This document shows, piece after piece, positions 39,494 through 48,060 of a DNA stretch of 64,000 bases. A program made the translations under genes and the position numbers. Under the pieces are notes generated by a model, which made no database searches, was not told the origin of the DNA, and saw only the letters and a list, made by a program, of their open reading frames with translations. The first letter of the stretch is position 1. Each line of letters begins with the position of its first letter. The DNA is taken from positions 4,836,001 through 4,900,000 of the forward strand of contig OZ241902.1 in assembly GCA_965203605.1 (NCBI GenBank). Reading direction: 5' to 3'. The DNA comes from JAPOUP01 sp965203605 (lineage in GTDB: Bacteria; Pseudomonadota; Alphaproteobacteria; Rhodobacterales; Rhodobacteraceae).

Positions 39494-40560
39494 TTGACTT
39501 CGGGGAAGAGATGCGACTGGTCGGGGTCGAAGTCGAATGACGCTTCGGCGCCTTGGGAAAGGATCCTGTCTTCAGGTAAGGCAACGATGATCTTTCCGCC
39601 TGTGGGAAGTGCGACATCAACGACAGTCTCACTTCCCAGTCGCTCAATGAGCTCGACATGCCCGTGCAGCATTCCGGCTGTTCCCTCGGCCGCGCGGATG
39701 TACTGGGGCCGCACGCCTAGCGTTGCGGTCTGTCCGGCAGTGAACCTTCGGCCCTTGCAGGGCACCGCCATGCGATCGACCGACTGCGAGGAAATCATGG
39801 CATGGCCACCCTCGACACCTTCAACCCTGACAGGAATGAAATTCATGGATGGCGCCCCAAGAAACCCCGCAACGAATAGGTTTGCGGGCTCGTGGTATAG
39901 TTCCATGGGGGCTCCAGCCTGCATCACCTGGCCGTCCTTCAATACCACAATCTTGTCGGCGAGCGTCATCGCTTCGACCTGATCATGCGTGACATAGATC
40001 ATCGATGCCTCAAGCGATTGGTGAAGTTTGCCAATTTCCATCCGCATACTCATCCGCAGCGCAGCATCAAGGTTGGACAGCGGCTCATCGAACAGAAAGA
40101 CCTTTGGATCGCGCACGATGGCACGACCGATGGCAACGCGTTGGCGTTGGCCTCCGGAGAGTTCGGAGGGCCGCCGGTCGAGGAGGTGCTCCATCTGAAG
40201 AATGCGGGCGGCCGCTGCAACCTTTCTTTCCTTCTCCTCCTTTGGAACCCGGTTGATCGTCAGCCCGAAGGCCACGTTCTCGCGCACGGTCATATTCGGG
40301 AAAATCGCGTAGGTCTGGAAGACCATCGCGATACCACGGTTCTTTGGCTCGATGTCGTTGACCACCTGGCCGTCGATTTCGATGGTTCCCGAGGTGATGT
40401 CCTCAAGTCCCGCGATCATCCGCAACAGCGTGGACTTGCCGCAGCCCGAAGGACCGACGAAGACGACAAACTCTCCGCTCTGAATGTCGATGTCCACACC
40501 CTTGATGATCTCAACCGATCCGAACCTTTTCCGGACATCGCTCAATCTGACTGTCGCCAT
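39490..40560 (-). CDS. Sugar ABC transporter ATPase (MalK/UgpC type)
   Basis: 356 residues. Walker A is FVGPSGCGKSTLLRMIAGLE, the Q-loop region AMVFQTYAIFPNMTV, the signature LSGGQRQRVAIGRAIV, Walker B VFLFDEPLSNLDAALR, and the H-loop YVTHDQVEAM. The C-terminal ~120 residues form the TOBE/OB regulatory domain (TLGVRPQYIRAAEG). It powers uptake with the two permeases upstream. Start chosen at MATVRLSDVRKRFG (40560), 4 nt after the hydrolase stop; a longer frame upstream lacks family similarity. Confidence 0.93.
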   Translation of the reverse strand: MATVRLSDVRKRFGSVEIIKGVDIDIQSGEFVVFVGPSGCGKSTLLRMIAGLEDITSGTIEIDGQVVNDIEPKNRGIAMVFQTYAIFPNMTVRENVAFGLTINRVPKEEKERKVAAAARILQMEHLLDRRPSELSGGQRQRVAIGRAIVRDPKVFLFDEPLSNLDAALRMSMRMEIGKLHQSLEASMIYVTHDQVEAMTLADKIVVLKDGQVMQAGAPMELYHEPANLFVAGFLGAPSMNFIPVRVEGVEGGHAMISSQSVDRMAVPCKGRRFTAGQTATLGVRPQYIRAAEGTAGMLHGHVELIERLGSETVVDVALPTGGKIIVALPEDRILSQGAEASFDFDPDQSHLFPEVK

Positions 40561-40564
40561 CTGA

Positions 40565-41548
40565 CTACTCCGCCGCTTTCTGATTGCTGGCCATTCTGAG
40601 GAGCCCATCCTTACCCTGAAGCACCGGTTCAGGGTCCATGATGTGACCGAGAAACCGTCCCTCAGGCCGGTCAGCGAAGCCAATCAACGCCAGGCCTGCC
40701 CCGACATCGAGAATCCTCGCCGCATAACGTCTGGATGGCAGTGCGCCATCGAGGAAGCCGGGTGCGACAGCCCATGGACCGTGCGGGCCTGCCCCAATGA
40801 GGTAGTGGCTGCCAGTGACCGGCCCGCCGGGGATACTCTCCGCCAGATCCCTGGAATGATGTTCGGCGGCCGTACAGAAGAGACAATACCAGCGTCCGCC
40901 CGCCTCAAAGACCTGCGGCACTTCGAGCTGGCCATAGCCGCCTGCGAAGGCCGGGGGTTCGAGAGTCCAGGTGTAGCCATCGGGCGAGGTGGCAAGGCCG
41001 ATGCAGCCCGCGGCGTTCGCCTCATCGACACCGGAAACCCGGGCAGTGAAATGCATTGTCCATCCGCCACCCGGATCCTTCATCACCCAAGGGTCCCGCA
41101 TGGCTCGATCATGCCATGTATTGGGATAGTCGGTCTCATAGTGGTGGGCATTCGGGCCCTTCAGATCAAGGATCATGCCATCCCCCACGCGTTCCCAATT
41201 GTGGAGATCATCGGAAATGGCATGGCCGATGCGCTGATATTTGCCGTCCTCACCCCGGCTCGCTCCGGTATAGTATAGGTGCCAGTGACCGTCATCACCA
41301 CGGACGGTTGACCCGGTCCATGTTGTATAGTCGTCCCAGGCTGGGCCAGCAGAGGGCTCGAAACAGGTTCCATGGTGGTTCCAGGTCACCAGATCCGTAC
41401 TCGTGGCGTGCCCGAAACTCACGTTCCAGTGCCGGAGTTCTGGGTCACCTATGAGATGTGGTGCCTTCAGATAATAGCTGTGCCAGACATCATCATTGCG
41501 GACATACCAGCTGTCCCAGACAAAATGGTCTGCGAGCGCAAGGGCCAT
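40565..41548 (-). CDS. Glycoside hydrolase of the GH32/GH43-like five-blade fold
   Basis: 327 residues, no signal peptide, so cytoplasmic. Repeated blade motifs appear: HFVWDSWYVRNDDVWHSYYL, WNVSFGHATSTDLVTWNHHG, WTGSTVRGDDGHWHLYYTGA and MRDPWVMKDPGGGWTMHFTA. RDP and GQLEVPQVFEAGGRWY fit the clan's transition-state Asp and acid Glu. It would hydrolyse a short fructan- or arabino-type sugar after import. It sits between the permease and ATPase genes (3- and 4-nt gaps), which ties its substrate to the transporter. The exact family is uncertain. Confidence 0.75.
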   Translation of the reverse strand: MALALADHFVWDSWYVRNDDVWHSYYLKAPHLIGDPELRHWNVSFGHATSTDLVTWNHHGTCFEPSAGPAWDDYTTWTGSTVRGDDGHWHLYYTGASRGEDGKYQRIGHAISDDLHNWERVGDGMILDLKGPNAHHYETDYPNTWHDRAMRDPWVMKDPGGGWTMHFTARVSGVDEANAAGCIGLATSPDGYTWTLEPPAFAGGYGQLEVPQVFEAGGRWYCLFCTAAEHHSRDLAESIPGGPVTGSHYLIGAGPHGPWAVAPGFLDGALPSRRYAARILDVGAGLALIGFADRPEGRFLGHIMDPEPVLQGKDGLLRMASNQKAAE

Positions 41549-41551
41549 GGC

Positions 41552-42433
41552 CTAGCCCTTCACACCAGTTGAAGCGATCGACGCGATGAACGCCCGCTGC
41601 AGGATGAGGTAAAAGACCAACACAGGGACCGAGATCAGGGTGAGGTAGGCCATCAACTCACCCCATGCGACATTGAGCTGGAAAAAATAACCGAGACCCA
41701 CCATGATCGGCCGGTGTGCCTCGTCCTGAACGACAATGAGTGGCCAAAGGTATTGTTCATTATACATCTTCAGGGACTTCAGGATCACCGCTGTCGCAAG
41801 GACCGGCCCGGAGAGCGGCATAACAACCCGACGGTAGATCTGGAACCAGCTTGCGCCCTCGGCCCGTGCCGCTTCAATCAGCTCTCCGGGCAAGTCCTTG
41901 AAATACTGAACGAAGAGAAAGATCGTCAGCGCATCAACAATCCACGGAACGATCTGTACCCGGTAGGTGTTGAGCCAGCCCCACTCGATACCCTCCACGC
42001 CGATCCAGGGCAGTCGCGACACCATCAGCAGGAGTGGAACCGCAATGGTCTCAAACGGGATGATCAGGGTGGCAAGAACGATCGAAAGGACCAGATCCCG
42101 CCCGCTCCAGTTCATGTAGACGAATGCGAACGCCGCCACGGAGCAGATCATCACCGACAGGCTGACCGTGACGACCGTGACGAAAACCGAATTCAGCATG
42201 AATCGCCCGATCGGGGCCCGATCGAAGGCCGCGAAGTAGTTGGCCAGGCTGATGTCCCCGACCGGCAGGAAGGCGCGCAGGCTTGATGTGTCCTGCAGGA
42301 GCTGCTGGTCTGGCTTGAGGGACGAGACAATCATGAAGACCAGTGGAAAGGCGAAGACAAGCGCCACCAGAACGAGTACGGCATAGCGCGTCGCGAGCCT
42401 CAGACCGGCGCTGTCGCGGGAAACGAGGGCCAT
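41552..42433 (-). CDS. Sugar ABC transporter permease (MalG type)
   Basis: 293 residues with about six membrane helices. It starts with a short cytoplasmic tail and ATRYAVLVLVALVFAFPLVFMIVSSLK. The conserved EAA loop is ELIEAARAEGASWFQIYRRVVMPLSGP, where the ATPase docks. It ends PVLVFYLILQRAFIASIASTGVKG, typical of the CUT1 second permease. The start overlaps the stop of the first permease by 1 nt (TGATG). Confidence 0.92.
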   Translation of the reverse strand: MALVSRDSAGLRLATRYAVLVLVALVFAFPLVFMIVSSLKPDQQLLQDTSSLRAFLPVGDISLANYFAAFDRAPIGRFMLNSVFVTVVTVSLSVMICSVAAFAFVYMNWSGRDLVLSIVLATLIIPFETIAVPLLLMVSRLPWIGVEGIEWGWLNTYRVQIVPWIVDALTIFLFVQYFKDLPGELIEAARAEGASWFQIYRRVVMPLSGPVLATAVILKSLKMYNEQYLWPLIVVQDEAHRPIMVGLGYFFQLNVAWGELMAYLTLISVPVLVFYLILQRAFIASIASTGVKG

Positions 42434-43503
42434 CAGGTCCGTTCCCTTGTCAGATAGCGCTGGGTCAGCGAGATCGACAGCACCACGAAGAAGAGAATCA
42501 CCGAAATCGTTGAACCGCCTGAGATGTCCTGCTTGCCATAACCGCGTTCGACGGTCTGGAAAACCAGCGTCTGCGTGCTATCGAGCGGGCCACCATTGGT
42601 CATCACGTCGATCTGGGCGAAGAGTGCGAAAGCCTGCATCGTGATCACGATGAGGACCAACACAGCGGTGTTTCTGAGCCCTGGCCAGGTTACATACCGG
42701 AAGGTCTGCCATTTGCTGGCGCCTTCGATGGCGGCGACCTCGTAGAGCGTGGGCGAAATCGTCTGCAGCCCGGACAGCCAGATCACCATATGAAAGCCGA
42801 CCGCCTGCCAGGCCGACATCACGATGATCGAGCCCAACGCGGTTTCGGGTTGACCGAGCCAATCCACAGGCTGGAACAGTCCAAAGCTCAATGCTCCGAG
42901 AATGTTGTTCAGCAGCCCGTCACTGCCGTCGTAGATGAACCGCCACAGGAGTGAGATCACAACGATCGAGACCACGACCGGCATGAAGTAGATCGTTCGA
43001 AAGATGTTGATTCCGCGGAGGCTCTGGTTGATCAGAAGTGCGAGGAGCAGCGCACCGCCGCCCTGAAGTGGCACAATGAACAGCACGAAAGTCAGCGTAT
43101 TGGTCAGCGCCTTCCAGAAAACGACGTCGCTGGCGATGACGACCCGGGCGTTTTCGCCCGACTGCCAGCGGAACCATTCACGCATCCCCTTGTACTGGGG
43201 AAAGTCCGGGTTGCGGGTAATGGTACGGACACGCGGATAGGCGATATCACCGTCCTCGTCCACGATCACGGCGCCGCTTCCATCGCGTTCCGGCTCGAGG
43301 GTTATGATCGACAGTCCGAGCAGGTCGCGATAGTTTTCCAGACCAACAAACTTGGTGGGGTTGGGCGAAATGAGCCGTTGATTGGTCAACGAAAGGTAGA
43401 AAGCGAAAAAGGACGGGAGGATGATGAAGGTTGCGATGAGCGCAAACGCCGGTAACGCGAACCCCCAACCCGCCCGGTTAGAGGTGGTTAGTTTGGATGC
43501 CAT
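42433..43503 (-). CDS. Sugar ABC transporter permease (MalF type)
   Basis: 356 residues, about six membrane helices: ALIATFIILPSFFAFYLSLTNQ near the N-terminus, a ~100-residue periplasmic insertion (YPRVRTITRNPDFPQYKGM) and the EAA loop YEVAAIEGASKWQTFRYVTWPGLRN. It pairs with the MalG-type permease to form the CUT1 channel. It lies 57 nt after the solute-binding protein gene. Confidence 0.92.
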   Translation of the reverse strand: MASKLTTSNRAGWGFALPAFALIATFIILPSFFAFYLSLTNQRLISPNPTKFVGLENYRDLLGLSIITLEPERDGSGAVIVDEDGDIAYPRVRTITRNPDFPQYKGMREWFRWQSGENARVVIASDVVFWKALTNTLTFVLFIVPLQGGGALLLALLINQSLRGINIFRTIYFMPVVVSIVVISLLWRFIYDGSDGLLNNILGALSFGLFQPVDWLGQPETALGSIIVMSAWQAVGFHMVIWLSGLQTISPTLYEVAAIEGASKWQTFRYVTWPGLRNTAVLVLIVITMQAFALFAQIDVMTNGGPLDSTQTLVFQTVERGYGKQDISGGSTISVILFFVVLSISLTQRYLTRERT

Positions 43504-43560
43504 AGCGGTGCCCTGCGAAGCGGCCGGAAGCGGCGGGTCGCCGCCTCCGGCTATACAGCT

Positions 43561-44814
43561 TCAGTGACCATATCCTCCGTTGGCTTCGATGTCGGCGTTG
43601 ATCTCGTCGACGGCCGCATCGAGCGTGTCGGCGACGTCCGCTCCATTGGCGATATCGGCGAGGGCCTTTTCGAAGACCTTCGCGGCAACCACGTAGCCAG
43701 GGGATACCGGACGGACCAGCGCTTGAGCTTCAGAGAGCCCGAAGAAAGGCTCGAGCGCACCGCCCGGGGCATATCGCTCGGTCATTGCGGCCGCTTCTGC
43801 GGTTGACGGGATCAGGCCGATTCCATCCGAAAATGATGCAAGGTACCTGTCCTGCAGCGCGAATTCCACGAAGGCTGCCGCTCCCTCAGGGTACTCGCAG
43901 GTCGATGAGACGCCGAACTGCCAGGAGGCCGCACCAATGGTCGAGCCATTGCCGAAGTCGGGAGCAGGTAGAAAGACCAGATCGTCAACACCGGCATCCA
44001 GAGTCGCCGCCGCCCAGTTCCCGTTCCAGGCAAATGCGTACTTACCCTCTATGAAGCCGCTGTCCCGGTCGGCCGGATCCTGTGAAGTGCCCGGGGCGAG
44101 ACCGGCGCTGAAGAGGTTCTGCCACCATTCGCCGAAGGCGAGAGCGGCATCACCGTTGAGGGCTCCCTCCGCCGTCTGGTAGGTCGAGCGGTCAACGATG
44201 TCGCCGCCGAAGCTCTGGAGGAATGGGGAAAAGGCATAGGGATACCATTCACCCGTCCATGCCATGCCCAAGTCGAGAGCGAATTCATAGTTGCCCGACG
44301 CCTTTGCCGCTTCGAGCGCGGCGTTGAACTCCTCGAGGCTCCACGGGCTGTCCAACGTCGGTGTCCTGAGGCCAAGTTCATCAAGCGTCGACTGCCGGGC
44401 GTAGAGAGCGACTGCGGCGTCCCAGAGGCCAACGGAATAGACCTCGCCGCCCCATCGGCCGACCGTGGCGTCGAGGTGTCCCTCGATGGCCGCATCCGAG
44501 ATCGGCAGAGGCTGCATATACCCCGCCCAAGCCCAGTTTGGCATCACCGGCCCATCGACGTCAATGATGCAGGGAAGGTTTCCGGCGAGTGCCGCCGCAA
44601 CGATTGAATCATTGTAACTTGCCTGCGGAAAGCTCTCGACCGACACCGACCAATCCGACTGCCCGTCATTGAAATCTGAGACAATGCCATAGAGAATGCT
44701 GCTTTCGACTTCGCTGCCCGCACCGTGATACCACATGGTCAGTTCGGTCTGGGCCATCGCACCGCTGGCGAGCCCTCCAACTGCTGCTGTGCACAGAAGG
44801 TATTTGAGGTTCAT
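43561..44814 (-). CDS. Periplasmic sugar-binding protein (ABC, family 1)
   Basis: 417 residues. Signal peptide MNLKYLLCTAAVGGLASGAMA, then AQTELTMWYHGAGSEVESS, the usual opening of family 1 solute-binding proteins. EYPEGAAAFVEFALQ and a C-terminal helix (TLDAAVDEINADIEANGG) follow the family pattern. It captures the oligosaccharide for the MalFG-type channel. The ATG at 44814 has GGAGGA 7 nt upstream and directly begins the signal peptide. It is the first gene of the operon 44814-38426; the promoter should lie within 44815-45000. No regulator gene is adjacent. Confidence 0.92.
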   Translation of the reverse strand: MNLKYLLCTAAVGGLASGAMAQTELTMWYHGAGSEVESSILYGIVSDFNDGQSDWSVSVESFPQASYNDSIVAAALAGNLPCIIDVDGPVMPNWAWAGYMQPLPISDAAIEGHLDATVGRWGGEVYSVGLWDAAVALYARQSTLDELGLRTPTLDSPWSLEEFNAALEAAKASGNYEFALDLGMAWTGEWYPYAFSPFLQSFGGDIVDRSTYQTAEGALNGDAALAFGEWWQNLFSAGLAPGTSQDPADRDSGFIEGKYAFAWNGNWAAATLDAGVDDLVFLPAPDFGNGSTIGAASWQFGVSSTCEYPEGAAAFVEFALQDRYLASFSDGIGLIPSTAEAAAMTERYAPGGALEPFFGLSEAQALVRPVSPGYVVAAKVFEKALADIANGADVADTLDAAVDEINADIEANGGYGH

Positions 44815-45298
44815 GTCATCGTCCTCCTTGTTGATGAGGTATACAAAGGTCTGCTGGACTGCTTGCACCTTATGGATTCGGATATGGGCAACGAGGTTCA
44901 GCGCACGACTCACCGACCTTGGCGAATTTCCTGTTTTCGCGCCAGATCCAAAATCGATTCAATTCCTCCCCTTTCTTTGCTGGCATGCCGCCTGACAGCA
45001 GTCCTTGGTCTATGTGCCATAGCGCGGGTCGGGAACAACACGCAAGTTTCAGCTTTGAGTCCAGAACAGGTCATTTCGCCTCATGAACCTGAAAGGTCCT
45101 TAGTGGATCCCGAACTGCAGTCCTGAAAGCGTTTCTCGCTATGGAAGGCAAATGGTGACCCTCAATGTGAGATGACAGGTTCGGCAAGACCAGGTCGACA
45201 GCCGTTGACCGTAGGGAACAGGTGCGCTGAGACCCATGAAGTCCGCGTATTGCCATCCAAGGATCCATTGCGCCTCCGCTAGCGCTACGCGCTCACTG
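44815..45298. other. Upstream region of sugar operon
   Basis: No gene is evident. It should hold the operon promoter; a clear -35/-10 pair could not be chosen with confidence. The part nearest 45298 resembles DNA next to the IS30 right end (GCGCTACGCGCTC). Confidence 0.3.
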
Positions 45299-45333
45299 TA
45301 GAAATGGCCGGTGTTGCACTTCGAAATGGAAGT
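45299..45333 (+). repeat. Solo IS30-type end
   Basis: GAAATGGCCGGTGTTGCACT followed by TCGAAATGGAAGTGG matches the right end of the IS30 element (25781-25813) except at a few bases. No transposase is nearby. It ends 20 nt before the RAMA-domain gene. Confidence 0.75.
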
Positions 45334-45353
45334 GGGGAACAAAGAAGCCAGTC

Positions 45354-45761
45354 ATGCCACGAACGATCGAGATCGACTTCGATGTCCACAAGGCAATCGA
45401 AGCCGAGAGAAGGAGCTTTGACGACACTGACAACGACGTCCTGCGCCGTCTTCTTGGCCGTGGGAAGGCCACGGGGGCAGGGCATGGCATTTCGAGGAAC
45501 ATCCTCGGGGAAGACAGGCCTGCATGGTCCGGAAAGGGTGTCGTCCTGCCACATGGAACGCAGGTCAGGATGACGCACCGGGGAATCATGCATGAGGGTT
45601 CCATCCAGGACGGGAAATGGGCTGTTGGGTCCCATCGCGGGACATCGCCCTCGGCGGCGGCGTGCGCCGTCACCGGTACGAGCGTGAACGGATGGCCCGC
45701 CTGGGAGGTCAGGCGTCCGGGCGATCAGTCCTTCATTCCGCTTCGGGCACTGAGGAACTGA
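45354..45761 (+). CDS. RAMA-domain protein with SeqA-like N-terminus
   Basis: 135 residues. The N-terminal 33 (MPRTIEIDFDVHKAIEAERRSF... VLRRLLG) match the SeqA N-terminal oligomerisation motif (I-x-FDVHKxIExER). After a linker, residues ~60-133 form a RAMA-like domain: VVLPHGTQVRMTHRGIMHEG, IQDGKWAVG, SPSAAACAVTGTSVNGWPAWEVRRPGD. RAMA domains are thought to read modified DNA. Only one base separates its stop from the next ATG, so it is co-translated with a MazF-like protein. It may be an antitoxin, a sensor of modified DNA, or both; this is inference. Confidence 0.65.
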   Translation: MPRTIEIDFDVHKAIEAERRSFDDTDNDVLRRLLGRGKATGAGHGISRNILGEDRPAWSGKGVVLPHGTQVRMTHRGIMHEGSIQDGKWAVGSHRGTSPSAAACAVTGTSVNGWPAWEVRRPGDQSFIPLRALRN

Positions 45762-45762
45762 A

Positions 45763-46155
45763 ATGGGCGGGTATAGGCCTCCACCCCGCGTTCGGCCAAG
45801 GATCAGGTCGGCACCGCGAGTCCGGCAGGTCTACTGGTGCGACTTCCCTGACGACGCGCAGCTTCCCGAGTTCTGGAAGCGCCGCCCCGTGCTGGTCCTT
45901 TCCAGGAGATCGAAACTGCATGGCAGGGTCACAGTTCTCCCCTTCACCACGAAATCGCAGCCGGACAATCCATCGGCCTATCCCATCATCTCGCCGCTGG
46001 ATGGACGGCGGGCGTGGGTGATCTGCGATTACCTCACCACTGTGGCCGTCAGCCGCCTGCACATACCGGGCCGGGTTGTGCCGCGGGTGGAGCGGGTGGA
46101 CTTCAACCGGATAGTGGCGCTCGCGCTCCTGGAACTGCCGCGACCGGACCATTGA
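45763..46155 (+). CDS. MazF/PemK-like toxin
   Basis: 130 residues. After a Pro/Arg-rich start, RQVYWCDFPDDAQLPEFWKRRPVLVLSRRSKLHGRVTVLPFTT shows the MazF-like SH3 barrel with the substrate-loop Arg-Pro (RRPVLVLS). WVICDYLTTVAVSRL (usual Asp/Thr segment) and a C-terminal helix (FNRIVALALLELP) follow. It is a variant of the MazF fold often annotated as a lone toxin. Here it is coupled to the RAMA-domain gene (1-nt gap), which could be its partner. Confidence 0.7.
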   Translation: MGGYRPPPRVRPRIRSAPRVRQVYWCDFPDDAQLPEFWKRRPVLVLSRRSKLHGRVTVLPFTTKSQPDNPSAYPIISPLDGRRAWVICDYLTTVAVSRLHIPGRVVPRVERVDFNRIVALALLELPRPDH

Positions 46156-46487
46156 CATTCCGGTTCCAACTGTTATCTTGTTCACCATATACGGTGCGGG
46201 GCTGTCCCGTGTCCGCTGCCCGCTCCGGCGGGAACTAGATGCGGAGGGATGGTGTTGCCATCCCTTCCGTTCTCCGATTGGTTTCCCAACCCCACTTCCT
46301 CCCTGAGGTGAGAAACCGATCATTTCCGCCGCCCACGCCGTGCCGTCGCGAGTGGACTGTCCGTATCGAGGCTGAGGATCCTGAAACAGTTGCCCGGCGG
46401 TGAAGCCAATGGCATTCGGATAGCGATCCCCGGCGTTCGGATAGCAGAAGGCCCAACGCTTCGGATTTCTGCCGGAAGACGGGGCCC

Positions 46488-46760
46488 GGTCCACATGTCG
46501 CCTGGCCGCTTCGACTCCCTTAGGTGGTTCCTTCCGCGCCGCTCGTGCTGGATGCGGCTTGACAGCCCGGCCAGGGTCCGCGCGACGGATTCACTGATTG
46601 CTCCGGTCTGCTGCAGGAACAGGGCCCCGGTCTCCTTTCCGACGACACGCAGGCCGACCTCCCCGCCGTTGAGGTCGCTTTCGCACCGGTTGGAGAACCG
46701 GCGCGTCAGGGTAAGCAGGGTTAGCGCGGCGTAGATATCCTGCCGGACCTCGCATGGAAC
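46488..46760 (-). pseudogene. IS4-family transposase, C-terminal remnant
   Basis: About 90 codons: CEVRQDIYAALTLLTLTRRFSNRCESDL, then LRVVGKETGALFLQQTGAISESVARTLAGLSSRIQHERRGR and ESKRPGDMW, the C-terminal tail of an IS4-type transposase. The catalytic part is absent. The flanking 46156-46487 and 46761-47794 show no gene I can support; short frames there have no recognisable product. The word ATGGCATTCGGATA and its complement recur around this remnant. Confidence 0.6.
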
Positions 46761-47794
46761 CATTCGATTATCCGAATGCCATTGGGCGGCGACCGGAAAA
46801 TGTGATCGAACTGAAGTCGGTGACCCGCTGGTCCATGGCCGGTTCCCGAATCTACGTGACAGCAGCATATGAATCACCGACCGCCTGTTAATGGGTCTGG
46901 TCAAAATATTTTCAGGAGACGGTAAATCACGCAATGTTAACAGCTTGCGCCCGAAACGGAAAACCACTGCGGAACGGCAGGATTATCCGAATGCGAATGC
47001 GTGGCACGGGTGCGATCGGCGGACTTCCGATCGGCGTGGGACCAATGCCACAGTGAAGTCGAAATGGGCGGATGTGTTGGAGTGCTTCGGGACCGCTGCA
47101 TTGGGAACATCATGAGGGGTGCCATTGCGCACGGATTGCCGGCCGGAATGCGGGATCCGCGCCCAGCGTTTCAGGCGGCCTAACCGCCGTGGTGGGCGGG
47201 AATCGATCGATGCAGAATCAGGGAGACGTCGCGACGCCATCAATTTTGGCCGGTCAGGTATATAATCCTCAAGAGAACCGCGCTACACCTGCCAGATTGT
47301 TGACTCGGCGGGCAATGAGCCATCTGGTGTGAAATGTCATTGTGGTAGCTGAGGCGGGTGATGAGCCAGTTAAGCGGTTGGCCAATCCGTTCTTTCCGGA
47401 CCGGCTTCAACAGCTGGATCCGTTCATTTGTGACATCTTCGACGCTGCACCAAAGAGCGACATCGCAATTTAGGTTAGCCGGCGTTTCCCCGCACGCGGT
47501 GTAGAAGGTGACGGCGGTTCCGTTAACCTCAACGCTTGTGATGGGTGTACTCCAAGCCGGTTGATTCCCACATTTCGAGCGTGCGATCCCTGCGCTGCGA
47601 CGGGACCGCTGATGGCCGGGCAGACCGGCGAGCGGTCCACCATCCGGGGCAACCGGCACGGAGTGTGGATTATGGCACGGGGAAAGGAGGATCAGACCGC
47701 CGCGGCGTGATCAACCAGCTTGGGATACACCCATGGTGAGACGTGATGCCTTCGCCGGCTTGAATGTGCCGTCCATGCGGACCAGCGCGGTCCC

Positions 47795-47953
47795 TGTGGC
47801 GTGGACATCGAACGCACCGGCCATTGGGCAGACGACCTCCGCGTTCACTTCCGGCGGAATGCAGCGTGATGTGTTGAGCCAGGGTCTGGGTTGGTCTTTC
47901 CAGGTCCGCCGCACCGTTTCCCTCGAGATGCCCTCACCGGTCTCCAGTTCCAA
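47795..47953 (-). pseudogene. IS630-family transposase remnant
   Basis: About 53 codons: LELETGEGISRETVRRTWKD, PWLNTSRCIPPEVNAEVV and a degenerate VLDVY-like continuation (AFDVHATG). This is the HTH-to-catalytic linker of an IS630-type transposase. Both ends are missing. No other feature is clear between it and 48061. Confidence 0.6.
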
Positions 47954-48060
47954 AGGCTGCGGGCAAGCGGTTCCCGACTTCATCCCGAATGGCCCGGTGC
48001 TCCCGGACAGGGCATCATGGCCGTTTCCGATCCCGCCTTTCTGAAGGCGTTTCCTCAGGT

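Noticed and set aside
46014..47745. Short frames between the MazF-like gene and the RTX gene as real genes
   Set aside because: No ribosome sites or family similarity apart from the IS4 and IS630 remnants; they look like decayed DNA.
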